Numbered from the stretch's first letter, positions 9,185-17,327 are shown. The stretch: DNA of 61,893 nucleotides from Prevotellamassilia timonensis (GCF_900106785.1 NZ_LT629843.1:13753-75645), one strand, 5' to 3'. Translations and numbers: made by a program. The notes: generated by a model not told the origin, from the sequence alone.

Positions 9185-10309
9185 ATGAAAGGAAATACAT
9201 TAAACAAACAATTAACAGTTCTCATGTTCTTGTTGCTTAATTGCTTTGTGAGCTGTTCTGAAGATGATAACATGATATTAAAAACGGTTACCATCAATCT
9301 TACAGAAGCTGGAACATTACCCGACAAAATTTCGAGTAGCAATAAAAACAAAATTACAAATCTGAAGATAATCGGCGACATTAATGGTACTGATTTGCGC
9401 TTTATACGCGAGATGGCAGGTAACATTATAGGGAATGGTAACCTTTCCAAATTAGACCTTTCAAAAGCTTGGATTGTCGAAGGAGGTGAAGCCTATTGTC
9501 ATAAAGAAGGTAATTATTACTATAGCAGCAATAACCAATTAGGGTGTTATGCCTTCGATGGTTGCTTCTCTTTAACAAGTATAAATATTCCATTAAGTGT
9601 TACATCAATAGGAGATAGAGCTTTAAGCTGCACACCTTTAGAAAACATAAACATTCCATCAAGTGTGACAGAGATAGGAGAGAGAGCTTTCCTGTATTGC
9701 GATCATTTGAAAAGTGTAAACATTCCATCAAGTGTAACAGAGCTAGGAGGAGGGGCTTTCAGAGGATGCGAATCTTTGAAAAATATAAACATACCATCAA
9801 ATGTGACAGAGATAAAAGAAGGCACTTTCTGTGAGTGCAAATCTTTGAAAAAGATAAACATTCCATCAAGTGTGACAGAGATAGGAGACTACGCTTTCCA
9901 GTATTGCGAATCTTTGAAAAATATAAACATACCATCAAGTGTGACAGAGATAAAAGAAGGCACTTTCGAAAACTGTAGTTCTTTGGAAAGTGTAAACATT
10001 CCCTCAAATGTTACTAAGATAGGATATAGTGCTTTCCACGATTGTAAGAGCTTAAGAGCTATTTACGTATATGCAGAAAAAGTTCCTATTTTACCTTATA
10101 ATAGTCGTGCTTTTGAAGGTTGCGACTCGAAAAAATGCAAAGTTTACGTCCCTATAGGTACATATGATGCGTATTCACGATCACAATTTAGATACTTTGA
10201 AAACATTGTAGAGTTCGATGCCACCAGTTTCCGCAATACAATAGCAACTGCCGAAAATCAAGACACAACTCATTACTTTGTGAATGATAAAGAAGAGCAC
10301 ACCCATTAA
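9185..10309 (+). CDS. BspA-like leucine-rich-repeat lipoprotein
   Basis: 374-aa protein. The N-terminus has a signal peptide ending in FVSC followed by SEDD, which fits a lipoprotein surface-export signal in Bacteroidetes. Residues of about 120-300 are seven or eight BspA-type (LRR_5) repeats of 23 aa with core VTEIGxxAFxxCxSLKxINIP. The C-terminal part keeps a divergent repeat (VYVPIGTYDAY). These proteins act as surface adhesins; this one is intact, unlike its neighbour at 6268-8112. The repeats are nearly identical in DNA, so copy number may vary by recombination. Confidence 0.85.
   Translation: MKGNTLNKQLTVLMFLLLNCFVSCSEDDNMILKTVTINLTEAGTLPDKISSSNKNKITNLKIIGDINGTDLRFIREMAGNIIGNGNLSKLDLSKAWIVEGGEAYCHKEGNYYYSSNNQLGCYAFDGCFSLTSINIPLSVTSIGDRALSCTPLENINIPSSVTEIGERAFLYCDHLKSVNIPSSVTELGGGAFRGCESLKNINIPSNVTEIKEGTFCECKSLKKINIPSSVTEIGDYAFQYCESLKNINIPSSVTEIKEGTFENCSSLESVNIPSNVTKIGYSAFHDCKSLRAIYVYAEKVPILPYNSRAFEGCDSKKCKVYVPIGTYDAYSRSQFRYFENIVEFDATSFRNTIATAENQDTTHYFVNDKEEHTH
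9580..10030 (+). repeat. tandem 69-bp DNA repeats encoding the LRRs
   Basis: About six tandem units of 69 bp, each containing AACATTCCATCAAGTGTGAC or a close variant and then GAGATA-GGAG/AAAG. They encode the 23-aa LRR units. High nucleotide similarity suggests recent amplification or ongoing unequal recombination. Confidence 0.75.
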
Positions 10310-10338
10310 GAACATCGACCTCATGAAGAAACATAAAT

Positions 10339-10447
10339 GAAGGTAATCAAGCGACGAGGAGTACACCTCTTACCATTCCGAACAGAGAAGTTAAGCTCGT
10401 TAGCATCGATGGTACTACATTCTGTGGGAGAGTAGATATTTGCCTTC
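10339..10447 (+). rRNA. rrf: 5S ribosomal RNA (orphan)
   Basis: The conserved Bacteroidetes 5S core is present: CACCTCTTACCATTCCGAAC, then AGAGAAGTTAAGC, GATGGTACT and GGGAGAGTAG. AAGGTAA (10340-10346) pairs with TTGCCTT (10440-10446) to close helix I, giving about 109 nt. No 23S, 16S or tRNA gene lies near it. The gene upstream is a lipoprotein, so this is an orphan copy. The core is well conserved, but the outer helix is divergent. It may be functional, or a copy decaying after loss of its operon. Confidence 0.8.
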
Positions 10448-10539
10448 CTGTACATGTATGGCTAACTAAGTGTACAGTATAGATACTGTTAGCGGGAGAA
10501 GTCCTATATCAAACTGATCTTAAAAAAGAGGAGGTCACT

Positions 10540-10626
10540 ATGATGATTGAATCCCATTTTAAGATTGAAATCAAGCTTGAAGAAATTCTTGCATGGATTC
10601 ATATCTTGTGCGGTTTCTTCGCTTAA
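10540..10626 (+). CDS. small ORF, 28 aa, with strong Shine-Dalgarno
   Basis: Starts with tandem ATG codons (10540, 10543) preceded by GAGGAGGT (10528-10535), a near-perfect Shine-Dalgarno. This is unusual because Bacteroidetes genes normally lack one. The product has a charged amphipathic N-half and a hydrophobic tail ending ILCGFFA. A perfect 11-bp hairpin follows 8 bp after the stop. I recognise no family. A small membrane-active peptide or leader peptide is possible. Confidence 0.4.
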   Translation: MMIESHFKIEIKLEEILAWIHILCGFFA

Positions 10627-10633
10627 TTATTCA

Positions 10634-10667
10634 AGCCTATCCTTTTGTCTTTTCAGAAGGATAGGCT
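10634..10667 (+). terminator. hairpin after the 28-codon ORF
   Basis: AGCCTATCCTT (10634-10644) pairs perfectly with AAGGATAGGCT (10657-10667) around a 12-base loop. Only ACTT follows, so termination would be weak. The hairpin closes the small transcription unit. Confidence 0.45.
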
Positions 10668-11041
10668 ACTTAAAATCGCATATGGTTCTATGATTTACCG
10701 AGAATAGGGTAATAGCATATGCGTGGAAATGCGGTTCCGTATGTCAAACACTAACAAGGAAAGCCTATGAAATAGAAAAAACTTATATAGGCGGTTGTTA
10801 CAGTGGCTTGTTGTTTTATACCTGATCCTGTAACAAGTCTATTAGTAAATATTGCTGCTGAGATTGCTATAGACTTTTATTACCGCAAAAGATAAATCAG
10901 CAACAAACAAGAAATGATAAATTAAACCTGAGAGTTCCATCTCTTTTAGTAGGGGGTGTAGTAAGGTTTATGCCGCATCACAAGCCCTATTCTACAATTG
11001 TTCTCTTACAAAACAGTTCTTAAATACTAAAACTATCAACA
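10668..11041. other. intergenic region upstream of the small lipoprotein
   Basis: About 370 bp. One 30-codon frame with a GTG start (10803-10895) encodes a plausible hydrophobic segment (LLVNIAAEIAI, then FYYRKR), but there is no ribosome site and support is weak. The last 100 bp are AT-rich leader of the gene at 11042. Nothing else is recognised. Confidence 0.4.
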
Positions 11042-11494
11042 ATGAAAATCAATAACATTAAAATGTATAGCAAGGTCGTGTTAACGGCTTTATTACTCTG
11101 TATTCCTTTTTCATTTCTACAGTCGTGCAGTGATGATGATGAGAAACAGAGCGAATTCGAGAAGATTATCACTCGAGGTGCATGGGCACAAGATGGTGAC
11201 AACGATATCTTCATCTTTAACTCTGATGGTACGTGGTATACTTATGAAAGTCCTGAAGAATTTGGAGATAAAGAAGCTGGAGGATATGCAGGCACTTGGT
11301 CATACTCTAACAATATCCTAACATACAAACAGTTGTATTGTTGGTATGATGATGTAAAAGAACCTGTAGAAGACTATCAAAGATGGACAAAAGTGTACAC
11401 CGTAACAAATTTTTCAAACGACTTCTTTTCATGTACACAAATTTCTCCAAAAGAAGGGAAAGATAGGGTGAAGAATTTTACGCGATTTAAGTAA
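11042..11494 (+). CDS. small lipoprotein, lipocalin-like
   Basis: 150-aa protein with a signal peptide ending FLQSC, then SDDDE, a typical surface lipoprotein signal of Bacteroidetes. The mature part has short beta-strand segments with G-x-W motifs (GAWAQDGD, DGTWYTYES, AGTWSYSNN). These resemble the lipocalin-like domain common in Bacteroidales lipoproteins. The ligand is unknown. It stands alone, and a terminator follows at 11622-11668. Confidence 0.65.
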   Translation: MKINNIKMYSKVVLTALLLCIPFSFLQSCSDDDEKQSEFEKIITRGAWAQDGDNDIFIFNSDGTWYTYESPEEFGDKEAGGYAGTWSYSNNILTYKQLYCWYDDVKEPVEDYQRWTKVYTVTNFSNDFFSCTQISPKEGKDRVKNFTRFK

Positions 11495-11621
11495 ACCAGA
11501 GTTTCTACTCCATATTTCTGGAAGTATACACTTTGGTTATAATGCCACAAAAAGATTTGGTATAATCAAGAGCTATTTTTAGTTGTTGGTTTTGTGGCAC
11601 CACCAGACGATATTAAAAGAA

Positions 11622-11668
11622 TAAATGAGTCAAAGTCTTATACAAACTTTGGCTCATTTACTCTTTTT
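11622..11668 (+). terminator. intrinsic terminator
   Basis: TAAATGAGTCAAAGT (11622-11636) pairs with ACTTTGGCTCATTTA (11646-11660) with one G-T wobble. CTCTTTTT follows. This is a good intrinsic terminator for the lipoprotein gene. Confidence 0.7.
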
Positions 11669-11737
11669 ATGGCGCTTCACAGCAGTTGGTCATTTCCAAC
11701 AGCTCCGATCCTAAGCGCAAAGTTAAGTATTTATTAT

Positions 11738-11925
11738 TTAAGGGTGGTTCTAAGAATTCTGTTTTTTGAATTCGGCTATTCTGAAATGTGATTTGCACAC
11801 TCTCGGAAGTGTCTTTCTGAAAGTTTGTTCGGTCACACAGCCCGCCATGCTCCCTCTCAAACTTTCAAAAAAGCACTTCTGATAGCGCCAAATCCCTATT
11901 TCAGAATTATTAGAACCACCCTTAA
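11738..11925. mobile_element. MITE-like element, about 188 bp
   Basis: TTAAGGGTGGTTCTAA at 11738-11753 is matched by its inverse at 11910-11925. The similarity continues to AATTCTG, with about 23 of 24 positions in total. The interior has no transposase. TTAA at both tips may be the target duplication or part of the repeat. This is the form of a non-autonomous element mobilised by an IS with similar ends elsewhere. The autonomous family is not recognised. Confidence 0.7.
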
Positions 11926-12095
11926 GACAATGCCATTTTCTACCATAAAATTTAGGGGTTAGGGTGATGCATATATGAAGCATATAAAAAGGCATCAAAC
12001 AGTACCTCAACTGAAAAATAAGAACTTCCACATTGCTATTTCACGGTAGCTGCTCAATGCCTCTATTTTGCTTACTTTACTTGTCATTATGTATT

Positions 12096-12114
12096 TTGAC
12101 GCTGCAAAGTTACT
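12096..12114. other. candidate attL core-type site
   Basis: TTGACGCTGCAAAGTTACT. Its reverse complement contains GTAACTTTGC, which fits the published IntDOT core consensus GTAnnTTTGC. It lies about 320 bp before the integrase gene, where the left attachment site of CTnDOT-type elements is expected. The exact crossover cannot be fixed without the right end. Confidence 0.55.
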
Positions 12115-12223
12115 ACAAAAAAGTGAAATGCGGAAAGATATAGTGATAGAATTGAGTTACAAGGGTTTTAGTTAAAGTGGCGATAATTCGTGAAGCCATT
12201 ACAATCCTTGCCGAAGCCAAATC

Positions 12224-12242
12224 TTGACGCCGCAACGTTACT
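12224..12242. other. second core-like repeat near the integrase
   Basis: TTGACGCCGCAACGTTACT is a direct repeat of 12096-12114 (17 of 19 bases), 128 bp further in. Its reverse complement, GTAACGTTGC, differs from the core consensus at one position. It may be an additional recombinase site or a relic of an earlier integration. Confidence 0.45.
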
Positions 12243-12433
12243 TGTTCGTAACCATGTCCGAAAATGCGACAAACGGGTACGAATGGCGAAACAAGACACT
12301 ATGTTATAGTGAGTTACCCACAACTCACGTAACAAATACGGTTACGGAAAAAAGATTGCGCCGTTCCTCCCCGTTTTGCGTACCGACACCGGACTCTTCA
12401 CCAACTAATTTTGAAATCCAAAAATTAAGGACA

Positions 12434-13669
12434 ATGAAGAGTACATTTTCAGTAATCTACTACCTCAAGCGTCAGGTAGTGAAAAAGGACGGGACAGTTC
12501 CCGTCATGGGACGCATCACGGTGGACGGCAGCCAGACACAGTTCAGCTGCAAACTGACTGTCGATCCGAAACTGTGGGACACCAAAGGTGGACGTGTCAC
12601 GGGCAGAAGCACGGCGGCACTCGAAACGAACCGTATGCTTGACAAGATGCGGGTACGCATCAACAGGCATTATCAGGAAATCATGGAGCGTGACAACTTC
12701 GTCACGGCGGAGAAGGTGAAGAACGCCTTTCTCGGACTGGAACACCGCTACCACACGCTGATGCAGGTGTTCCGCCAGCACAACGAGGACTACGAGAAGC
12801 AGGTGGAGGCAGGCATGAAAGCCAAAGGCACGCTGCTGAAGTACCGCACCGTTTACAAGCACATGCAAGAGTTCCTCGACATCCGCTACCATGTGAAGGA
12901 CATCGCCCTAAAAGAGCTTACCCCGGCTTTCATCTCCGACTTCGAGATGTTCCTGCGCACGGACAAGCACTGCTGCACCAATACCGTGTGGCTGTACGTC
13001 TGCCCGTTACGGACGATGGTATTCATCGCCATCAACAACGAGTGGCTGACGCGCGACCCGTTCCGCGAGTATGAAATCAAGAAGGAGGAAACAACACGCA
13101 GTTTCCTGACCAAAGATGAGATCCGCCTGCTGATGGAGGGGAAACTGAAAAACGCCAAACAGGAATTGTACCGCGACCTCTACCTGTTCTGCGCCTTCAC
13201 GGGGCTGTCGTTCGCGGATATGCGCAACCTTACGGAAGAGAATATCCGCACCTACTTCGACGAACACGAGTGGATAAACATCAACCGCCAGAAAACGGGC
13301 GTGGTGTCCAACATCCGCCTGCTCGACATCGCCAACCGCATAATCGGCAAATACCGGGGACTGTGCGGGGACGGCAGGATATTTCCCGTTCCGCATTATA
13401 ACACGTGCCTTGCCGGTATCCGTGCCGTCGCCAAGCGTTGCGGCATCACCAAGCATATCACGTGGCATCAGAGCCGCCACACGGCAGCCACGACGATATT
13501 CCTCTCCAACGGTGTTCCCATCGAAACGGTCAGCTCCATGCTCGGACACAAGAGCATAAAGACGACGCAGATTTACGCAAAGATAACCAAAGAGAAGCTC
13601 AATCAGGACATGGAGAACCTTGCCGCAAGATTGAACGGCGTCGAGGAATTTGCAGGTTGCACCATCTAA
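12434..13669 (+). CDS. int: IntDOT-like tyrosine recombinase (integrase)
   Basis: 411 aa, the same length as CTnDOT IntDOT. It has an arm-binding/core-binding N-terminal part (1-220) and a catalytic domain. Visible catalytic residues are H345 and R348 in WHQSRH, H371 in LGHKS and the nucleophile Y381 in TQIYAKI. The first catalytic Arg of the family is replaced by Ser (S259 in TGLSFADM), as is known for IntDOT. The ATG at 12434 is chosen over an upstream TTG-type extension because it reproduces the family N-terminus (MKSTFSVIYYLKR). It integrates and, with the Xis proteins, excises the transposon. The RhuM-like gene follows after 11 bp. Confidence 0.92.
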   Translation: MKSTFSVIYYLKRQVVKKDGTVPVMGRITVDGSQTQFSCKLTVDPKLWDTKGGRVTGRSTAALETNRMLDKMRVRINRHYQEIMERDNFVTAEKVKNAFLGLEHRYHTLMQVFRQHNEDYEKQVEAGMKAKGTLLKYRTVYKHMQEFLDIRYHVKDIALKELTPAFISDFEMFLRTDKHCCTNTVWLYVCPLRTMVFIAINNEWLTRDPFREYEIKKEETTRSFLTKDEIRLLMEGKLKNAKQELYRDLYLFCAFTGLSFADMRNLTEENIRTYFDEHEWININRQKTGVVSNIRLLDIANRIIGKYRGLCGDGRIFPVPHYNTCLAGIRAVAKRCGITKHITWHQSRHTAATTIFLSNGVPIETVSSMLGHKSIKTTQIYAKITKEKLNQDMENLAARLNGVEEFAGCTI

Positions 13670-13680
13670 AAAGAAAAGCC

Positions 13681-14043
13681 ATGAAACGTGACACAATCAT
13701 CATCGAGGACAAGGCAGTCAGCGTAACCGGTAACGACGTGTGGATGACCGCCACCGAAATAGCCGGATTGTTCCATACGACCGTCCCGGCAGTGAACGCC
13801 GCCATCAGAGCCGTCCGCAAGTCGGACGTGCTGAACGACTACGAGGTGTGCCGCTACATGCAGCTTGAAAACGGGCTGCACGCGGACGTGTACGCCCTTG
13901 AAATCATCATCCCGGTCGCTTTCAGGGTGAATACCTACAACACCCACCTGTTCCGCACATGGCTGGTGGGAAAGGCACTCTCACAAGAGAAACGGCAGAC
14001 ATACGTGATGTTCATACAGAACGGAAAAGCCGGGTATTGCTGA
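13681..14043 (+). CDS. RhuM-like N-domain protein next to the integrase
   Basis: 120-aa protein. VWMTATEIAGLFHTTVPAVNAAI looks like a helix-turn-helix. The segment YALEIIIPVAFRVNTYNTHLFRTWLV matches the core of the RhuM virulence-protein family, which is also seen in phage and mobile elements. It begins just after the integrase stop, so the two are probably co-transcribed, and a bidirectional terminator follows. CTnDOT has a small orf at this position. The role is unknown; DNA binding is inferred. Confidence 0.6.
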   Translation: MKRDTIIIEDKAVSVTGNDVWMTATEIAGLFHTTVPAVNAAIRAVRKSDVLNDYEVCRYMQLENGLHADVYALEIIIPVAFRVNTYNTHLFRTWLVGKALSQEKRQTYVMFIQNGKAGYC

Positions 14044-14063
14044 TTGCACATACCCCATAAGAC

Positions 14064-14109
14064 AAGTAAACGGGTAGCACCACAAAAGGTGTCACCCGTT
14101 TACTTTTTC
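14064..14109. terminator. bidirectional terminator between convergent genes
   Basis: AAGTAAACGGGT (14064-14075) pairs with ACCCGTTTACTT (14094-14105). A TTTTT tract follows on the plus strand. It lies between the RhuM-like gene and the oppositely oriented HTH genes. Confidence 0.8.
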
Positions 14110-14120
14110 ATGAAACCGCC

Positions 14121-14426
14121 TCACTCCAGCGGCTTGCGGTAGTTCGCTTCCAGTACCCCGCGCAGCCCCGTTTCCGGGTAAAGCACCTTCCCTCCCAAAA
14201 GTATGAAGGGCAACACGCGGTTGTTGCGGTATTCCTGCAAGGTGCGCCGGCTCACACGGAGCAGTTCCGACACCTCGCCGTCCGTCAGGTAACGTTCCCC
14301 GTCCAGCGGAGGACGGTAGCTTTCCAGAAATGCGGACAGCCATTTCGAGCCTTTGCGCATATCCTGCACCACAGAGGCTATCGGCTCGTCTTCCATCGTA
14401 AAAACATCGTTGTTCTCGTTCATCAT
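14121..14426 (-). CDS. excisionase-type helix-turn-helix protein
   Basis: 101-aa protein with a C-terminal MerR/excisionase-type HTH (YLTDGEVSELLRVSRRTLQEYRNNRVLPF, then a wing with LGGKVLYPE). The start MMNENND (14426) is preferred over a longer frame, since it leaves a short gap after the upstream gene at 14458-14757. It forms a two-gene operon transcribed away from xis2c. In CTnDOT small HTH proteins of this region control excision. Whether this one is an activator or a recombination directionality factor is not visible. Confidence 0.65.
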   Translation of the reverse strand: MMNENNDVFTMEDEPIASVVQDMRKGSKWLSAFLESYRPPLDGERYLTDGEVSELLRVSRRTLQEYRNNRVLPFILLGGKVLYPETGLRGVLEANYRKPLE

Positions 14427-14457
14427 AACTTCGGATTCAGTGGGTGAATAAATCAAA

Positions 14458-14757
14458 TCATCTGCCGTGCGGATAGAGCGTGCCGACAAGCGGTATCAGC
14501 CGCTTCACCTCCTCTGGCTTGTAATAGAACCTGCGGTTTATCTGCGAGTAGCCGATAAGCCGCCTGTCACGCAGCGTCTGCAACGTGCGCGGGCTTATTC
14601 TCAACTGCCCGCAGACCTCCTCGCCCGTGAGCCATCTTTCCATGCGCCCCGTGTCGCTTTTGCGCCTCAGGGCGGCGACCTTCTCCGAGAGTGCGCCGAA
14701 TGCCGCCACCATCATCTCGAAAGTCTTTTTCTCGATAGATACTATTTCCATATTCAT
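14458..14757 (-). CDS. excisionase-type helix-turn-helix protein
   Basis: 99-aa protein. An N-terminal helical part (KKTFEMMVAAFGALSEKVAALRRK) is followed by an HTH_17-type domain (WLTGEEVCGQLRISPRTLQTLRDRRLIGYSQINRRFYY). It is the first gene of the minus-strand pair, with a TACCTTTG -7 element (14776-14783) just upstream. It diverges from xis2c, and the roughly 200 bp between them may carry shared operators. Confidence 0.65.
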   Translation of the reverse strand: MNMEIVSIEKKTFEMMVAAFGALSEKVAALRRKSDTGRMERWLTGEEVCGQLRISPRTLQTLRDRRLIGYSQINRRFYYKPEEVKRLIPLVGTLYPHGR

Positions 14758-14775
14758 GTCATTTAGAGTTTGCCG

Positions 14776-14783
14776 CAAAGGTA
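14776..14783 (-). promoter_or_regulatory. -7 element of the minus-strand HTH operon
   Basis: TACCTTTG on the minus strand, about 20 bases before the start at 14757. It fits TAnnTTTG. No -33 TTTG is seen at the usual spacing, so an activator may be needed. Confidence 0.45.
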
Positions 14784-14958
14784 ACGAAACGGCATACAAG
14801 ACGTATCGTTTTCCGCTGAAAGGCTGCCTGTTGCGCCGTTTGACCGGGTTACGGAGCCATCTTCCGCAAAAATCTTACGTGAGTCACGTAGTGAGTTGTT
14901 AAAGCCCCTTTTGTTTATTGCCGAATTTTGTCGCAGAAACAAAAAGAAAGGACTGAAC

Positions 14959-15321
14959 ATGAAAGTGATAACAATGGAAAGTTCCGCCTACAAGGAGATG
15001 ATGGCGCAGATTGCGAACATCGCAGGGTACATCCGCGAGGCAAGGGACGAGAAGAAACGGAAGCGGGAAACCGAAGACAAGCTGCTTGACACGGCACAGG
15101 CGGCGAAGATGCTCAACGTGAGCAAGCGCACCATGCAGCGTATGCGCACCGACCACCGTATCGAGTATGTGGTGGTACGCGGAAGCTGCCGCTACCGCCT
15201 TTCCGAGATACTGCGGCTATTGGAGGACAACACAGTAAGGAACGAGGAAGGGACAATAGACACCCTGTTCCACAACCACACGCTGCGCACGGGCGGCAAA
15301 CCAAAAGGAAGGAGGACATAG
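14959..15321 (+). CDS. xis2c: Xis2c-like excision protein
   Basis: 120-aa basic protein with an HTH_17 domain (LLDTAQAAKMLNVSKRTMQRMRTDHRIEYVVVRGSCRYR). In CTnDOT the operon xis2c-xis2d-orf3-exc, activated by RteC, drives excision and also stimulates the mob and tra operons. The same four-gene order is present here, so the name rests on position plus domain. The ATG at 14959 is chosen because the longer frame would begin inside the promoter region. xis2d follows after 3 bp. Confidence 0.7.
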   Translation: MKVITMESSAYKEMMAQIANIAGYIREARDEKKRKRETEDKLLDTAQAAKMLNVSKRTMQRMRTDHRIEYVVVRGSCRYRLSEILRLLEDNTVRNEEGTIDTLFHNHTLRTGGKPKGRRT

Positions 15322-15324
15322 GTC

Positions 15325-15675
15325 ATGGAACTGCTCACACGAAACAACTTCGAGGGCTGGATGCAGAAGCTGATGGAACGGCTCGACCGTCAGGACGAAC
15401 TGCTGCTGGCGATGAAGGCTGAGGGGAAACAGCCCACTATCACGGAAAGCATCCGCCTTTTCGACAATCAGGATTTGTGCATGTTGCTCCAGATAAGCAA
15501 ACGCACCCTCCAACGCTACCGCAGCGTAGGCGCATTGCCCTACAAGACGCTGGGCAAGAAGACCTATTACAGCGAGGAGGACGTGCTGACATTCCTTTCC
15601 AACCATATCAAGGACTTCAAAAAGGAAGATATAGCCTTCTACAAGGCTCGTATCCATAATTTCTTTCATAAATAA
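15325..15675 (+). CDS. xis2d: Xis2d-like excision protein
   Basis: 116-aa protein with a second excisionase-type HTH (LFDNQDLCMLLQISKRTLQRYRSVGALPYKTLGKKTYYSEEDVL). It is coupled to xis2c by a 3-bp gap. Xis2c and Xis2d of CTnDOT bind attDOT with IntDOT and bend the DNA. The assignment is by synteny and domain. The next gene starts 20 bp after the stop. Confidence 0.7.
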   Translation: MELLTRNNFEGWMQKLMERLDRQDELLLAMKAEGKQPTITESIRLFDNQDLCMLLQISKRTLQRYRSVGALPYKTLGKKTYYSEEDVLTFLSNHIKDFKKEDIAFYKARIHNFFHK

Positions 15676-15695
15676 CCCATTAAAACATTTTTCAG

Positions 15696-17267
15696 ATGGC
15701 AAAGAAAAAAGACGAAAAGGACGTGCTGGTAGTCCGTGACGAGAAGACAGGCGAGATCAGCGTGGTAGCCGGGCTGAACGCGGACGGCACACCCAAGCGC
15801 ACCCCCGCAAAAGCGGAGAACGCGCAGAGTTTCCTGCAATTCGACCGACATGGCGACGTGCTGGACAACTTCTTCAAGAACTTCTTCCGGCAGTGCAAGG
15901 AACCCAGCCGCTTCGGTTTCTACCGCATTGCGGCAGACCAAGCTGAAAATCTCTTAGAGGTGATGAAGCAACTGCTGAAAGACCCCGAAGCGAACAAGGA
16001 GCTGCTCGCCCCTCACAAGGTGGACACCTCCGACTATGAGAAGAAGGTGCAGGAAGAGATGGCAGCACAACAGACAGAGAAACAAGAACCTCAAAAACAG
16101 GAGAACATGGAACAACGGAAAGAACAGCAACAGGACAAATCCGAACAGATGCAGGGCAAACGTGGCTACCAGCCCATCGACGAGAGTAAAATCAACTGGC
16201 AGGAGCTGGAGGACAGATGGGGCGTAAAGCGGGACAACCTTGAAAAGTCCGGCGACCTTACGAAGATGCTCAACTATGGCAAGTCCGACTTGGTAAAGGT
16301 CAAACCGACCTTCGGCGGCGAATCATTCGAGCTGGACGCCCGCCTCTCCTTCAAGAAGGACGGTGAGGGAAACATCAGCCTCGTGCCGCACTTCATCCGC
16401 AAGGAGCAGAAGCTGGATGAGTACAAGGAACACAAATTCTCCGACAATGACCGGAAGAACCTCCGCGAAACGGGCAATCTCGGTAGGGTCGTGGACATTG
16501 TGGACAGGGAAACGGGCGAGATCATCCCCTCCTACATCAGCATCGACCGCAAGACGAATGAAATCACGGACATTCCGGCAAGCAGGGTGCGCATCCCGGA
16601 GCGCATCGGCAAGACGGAAATCACCACGCAGGAGCGGGACATGCTCCGCGCCGGACTGCCCGTACGCGACAAGCTCATCGAGCGCAACGACGGCAGAAAG
16701 TTCGTCACCACCCTGCAAGTGAACGTGGAGCAGCGCGGCGTGGAGTTCGTGCCGGGAACCGGCAAGTCGCCCCGTACCGCACAGACACAGGAAACCAAAG
16801 GCGACACATCGAAAAGTCAGGCGCAGGGCGGGGAAAATGCCGCACAGACCAAGAAGGAGCAACGCCGCAACACGTGGACGAACGAGGACGGCAGCATCCG
16901 CCCCATCAGCAAATGGAGCGGCGTGAGCTTCACCGACCAGCAGAAAGCCGACTATGTGGCGGGTAAAGCCGTGAAGCTGGAGAACGTGACCGACAAGCAG
17001 GGCTTCCATGCCACGATGTATATCAAGTTCAACCCGGAGAAGGGACGCCCGTACCGCTACGACACGAACCCTGACAATGCACAGCAGGTTGCTCCGTCCA
17101 ACGAGAGCCGCACGCAGGTGGCGGTGAACAACGATGGCAAGACCAACGAGGCTACAAAGAATCTGAGAGAGCCGTTGCAGAAAGGTCAGACCAACCCGAA
17201 GGACGCCCGCCAGCAACAGCAGCAGGAGAAGCCGCAGAAGAAAACGGGCAAGGGCATGAAAATGTAA
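15696..17267 (+). CDS. Orf3-like DUF3945/DUF4099 protein of the excision operon
   Basis: 523-aa cytoplasmic protein. The N-terminal part (about 1-130) resembles DUF4099. A Gln/Glu-rich low-complexity stretch (about 125-155) separates it from DUF3945-like repeats (YKEHKFSDNDRKNLRETGNLGRVV..., WSGVSFTDQQKADYVAGKAVKLENV). It corresponds to orf3 of the CTnDOT excision operon, which is not essential for excision there. The C-terminus is low-complexity and basic. The biochemical role is unknown. Confidence 0.7.
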   Translation: MAKKKDEKDVLVVRDEKTGEISVVAGLNADGTPKRTPAKAENAQSFLQFDRHGDVLDNFFKNFFRQCKEPSRFGFYRIAADQAENLLEVMKQLLKDPEANKELLAPHKVDTSDYEKKVQEEMAAQQTEKQEPQKQENMEQRKEQQQDKSEQMQGKRGYQPIDESKINWQELEDRWGVKRDNLEKSGDLTKMLNYGKSDLVKVKPTFGGESFELDARLSFKKDGEGNISLVPHFIRKEQKLDEYKEHKFSDNDRKNLRETGNLGRVVDIVDRETGEIIPSYISIDRKTNEITDIPASRVRIPERIGKTEITTQERDMLRAGLPVRDKLIERNDGRKFVTTLQVNVEQRGVEFVPGTGKSPRTAQTQETKGDTSKSQAQGGENAAQTKKEQRRNTWTNEDGSIRPISKWSGVSFTDQQKADYVAGKAVKLENVTDKQGFHATMYIKFNPEKGRPYRYDTNPDNAQQVAPSNESRTQVAVNNDGKTNEATKNLREPLQKGQTNPKDARQQQQQEKPQKKTGKGMKM

Positions 17268-17327
17268 TCCCGTGTCCGCCACTGAATCCAAAATAAAATC
17301 CAAAGTATCAACAAAAAAGAAGAAGAC

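Larger units (their letters stand above)
11926..12433. other. left junction region of the conjugative transposon
   Basis: About 500 bp without a gene, between the MITE and the integrase start. It holds the two core-type att motifs (12096-12114 and 12224-12242) and, downstream of them, the integrase leader. The change from AT-rich chromosomal DNA to the GC-richer element takes place here. Confidence 0.6.

Noticed and set aside
9759-10007. Minus-strand ORF with internal repeats
   Set aside because: It is only the antisense of the LRR repeats.
11750-12031. 93-codon ORF on the minus strand
   Set aside because: It spans the end of the MITE and unrelated flank; no domain or promoter.
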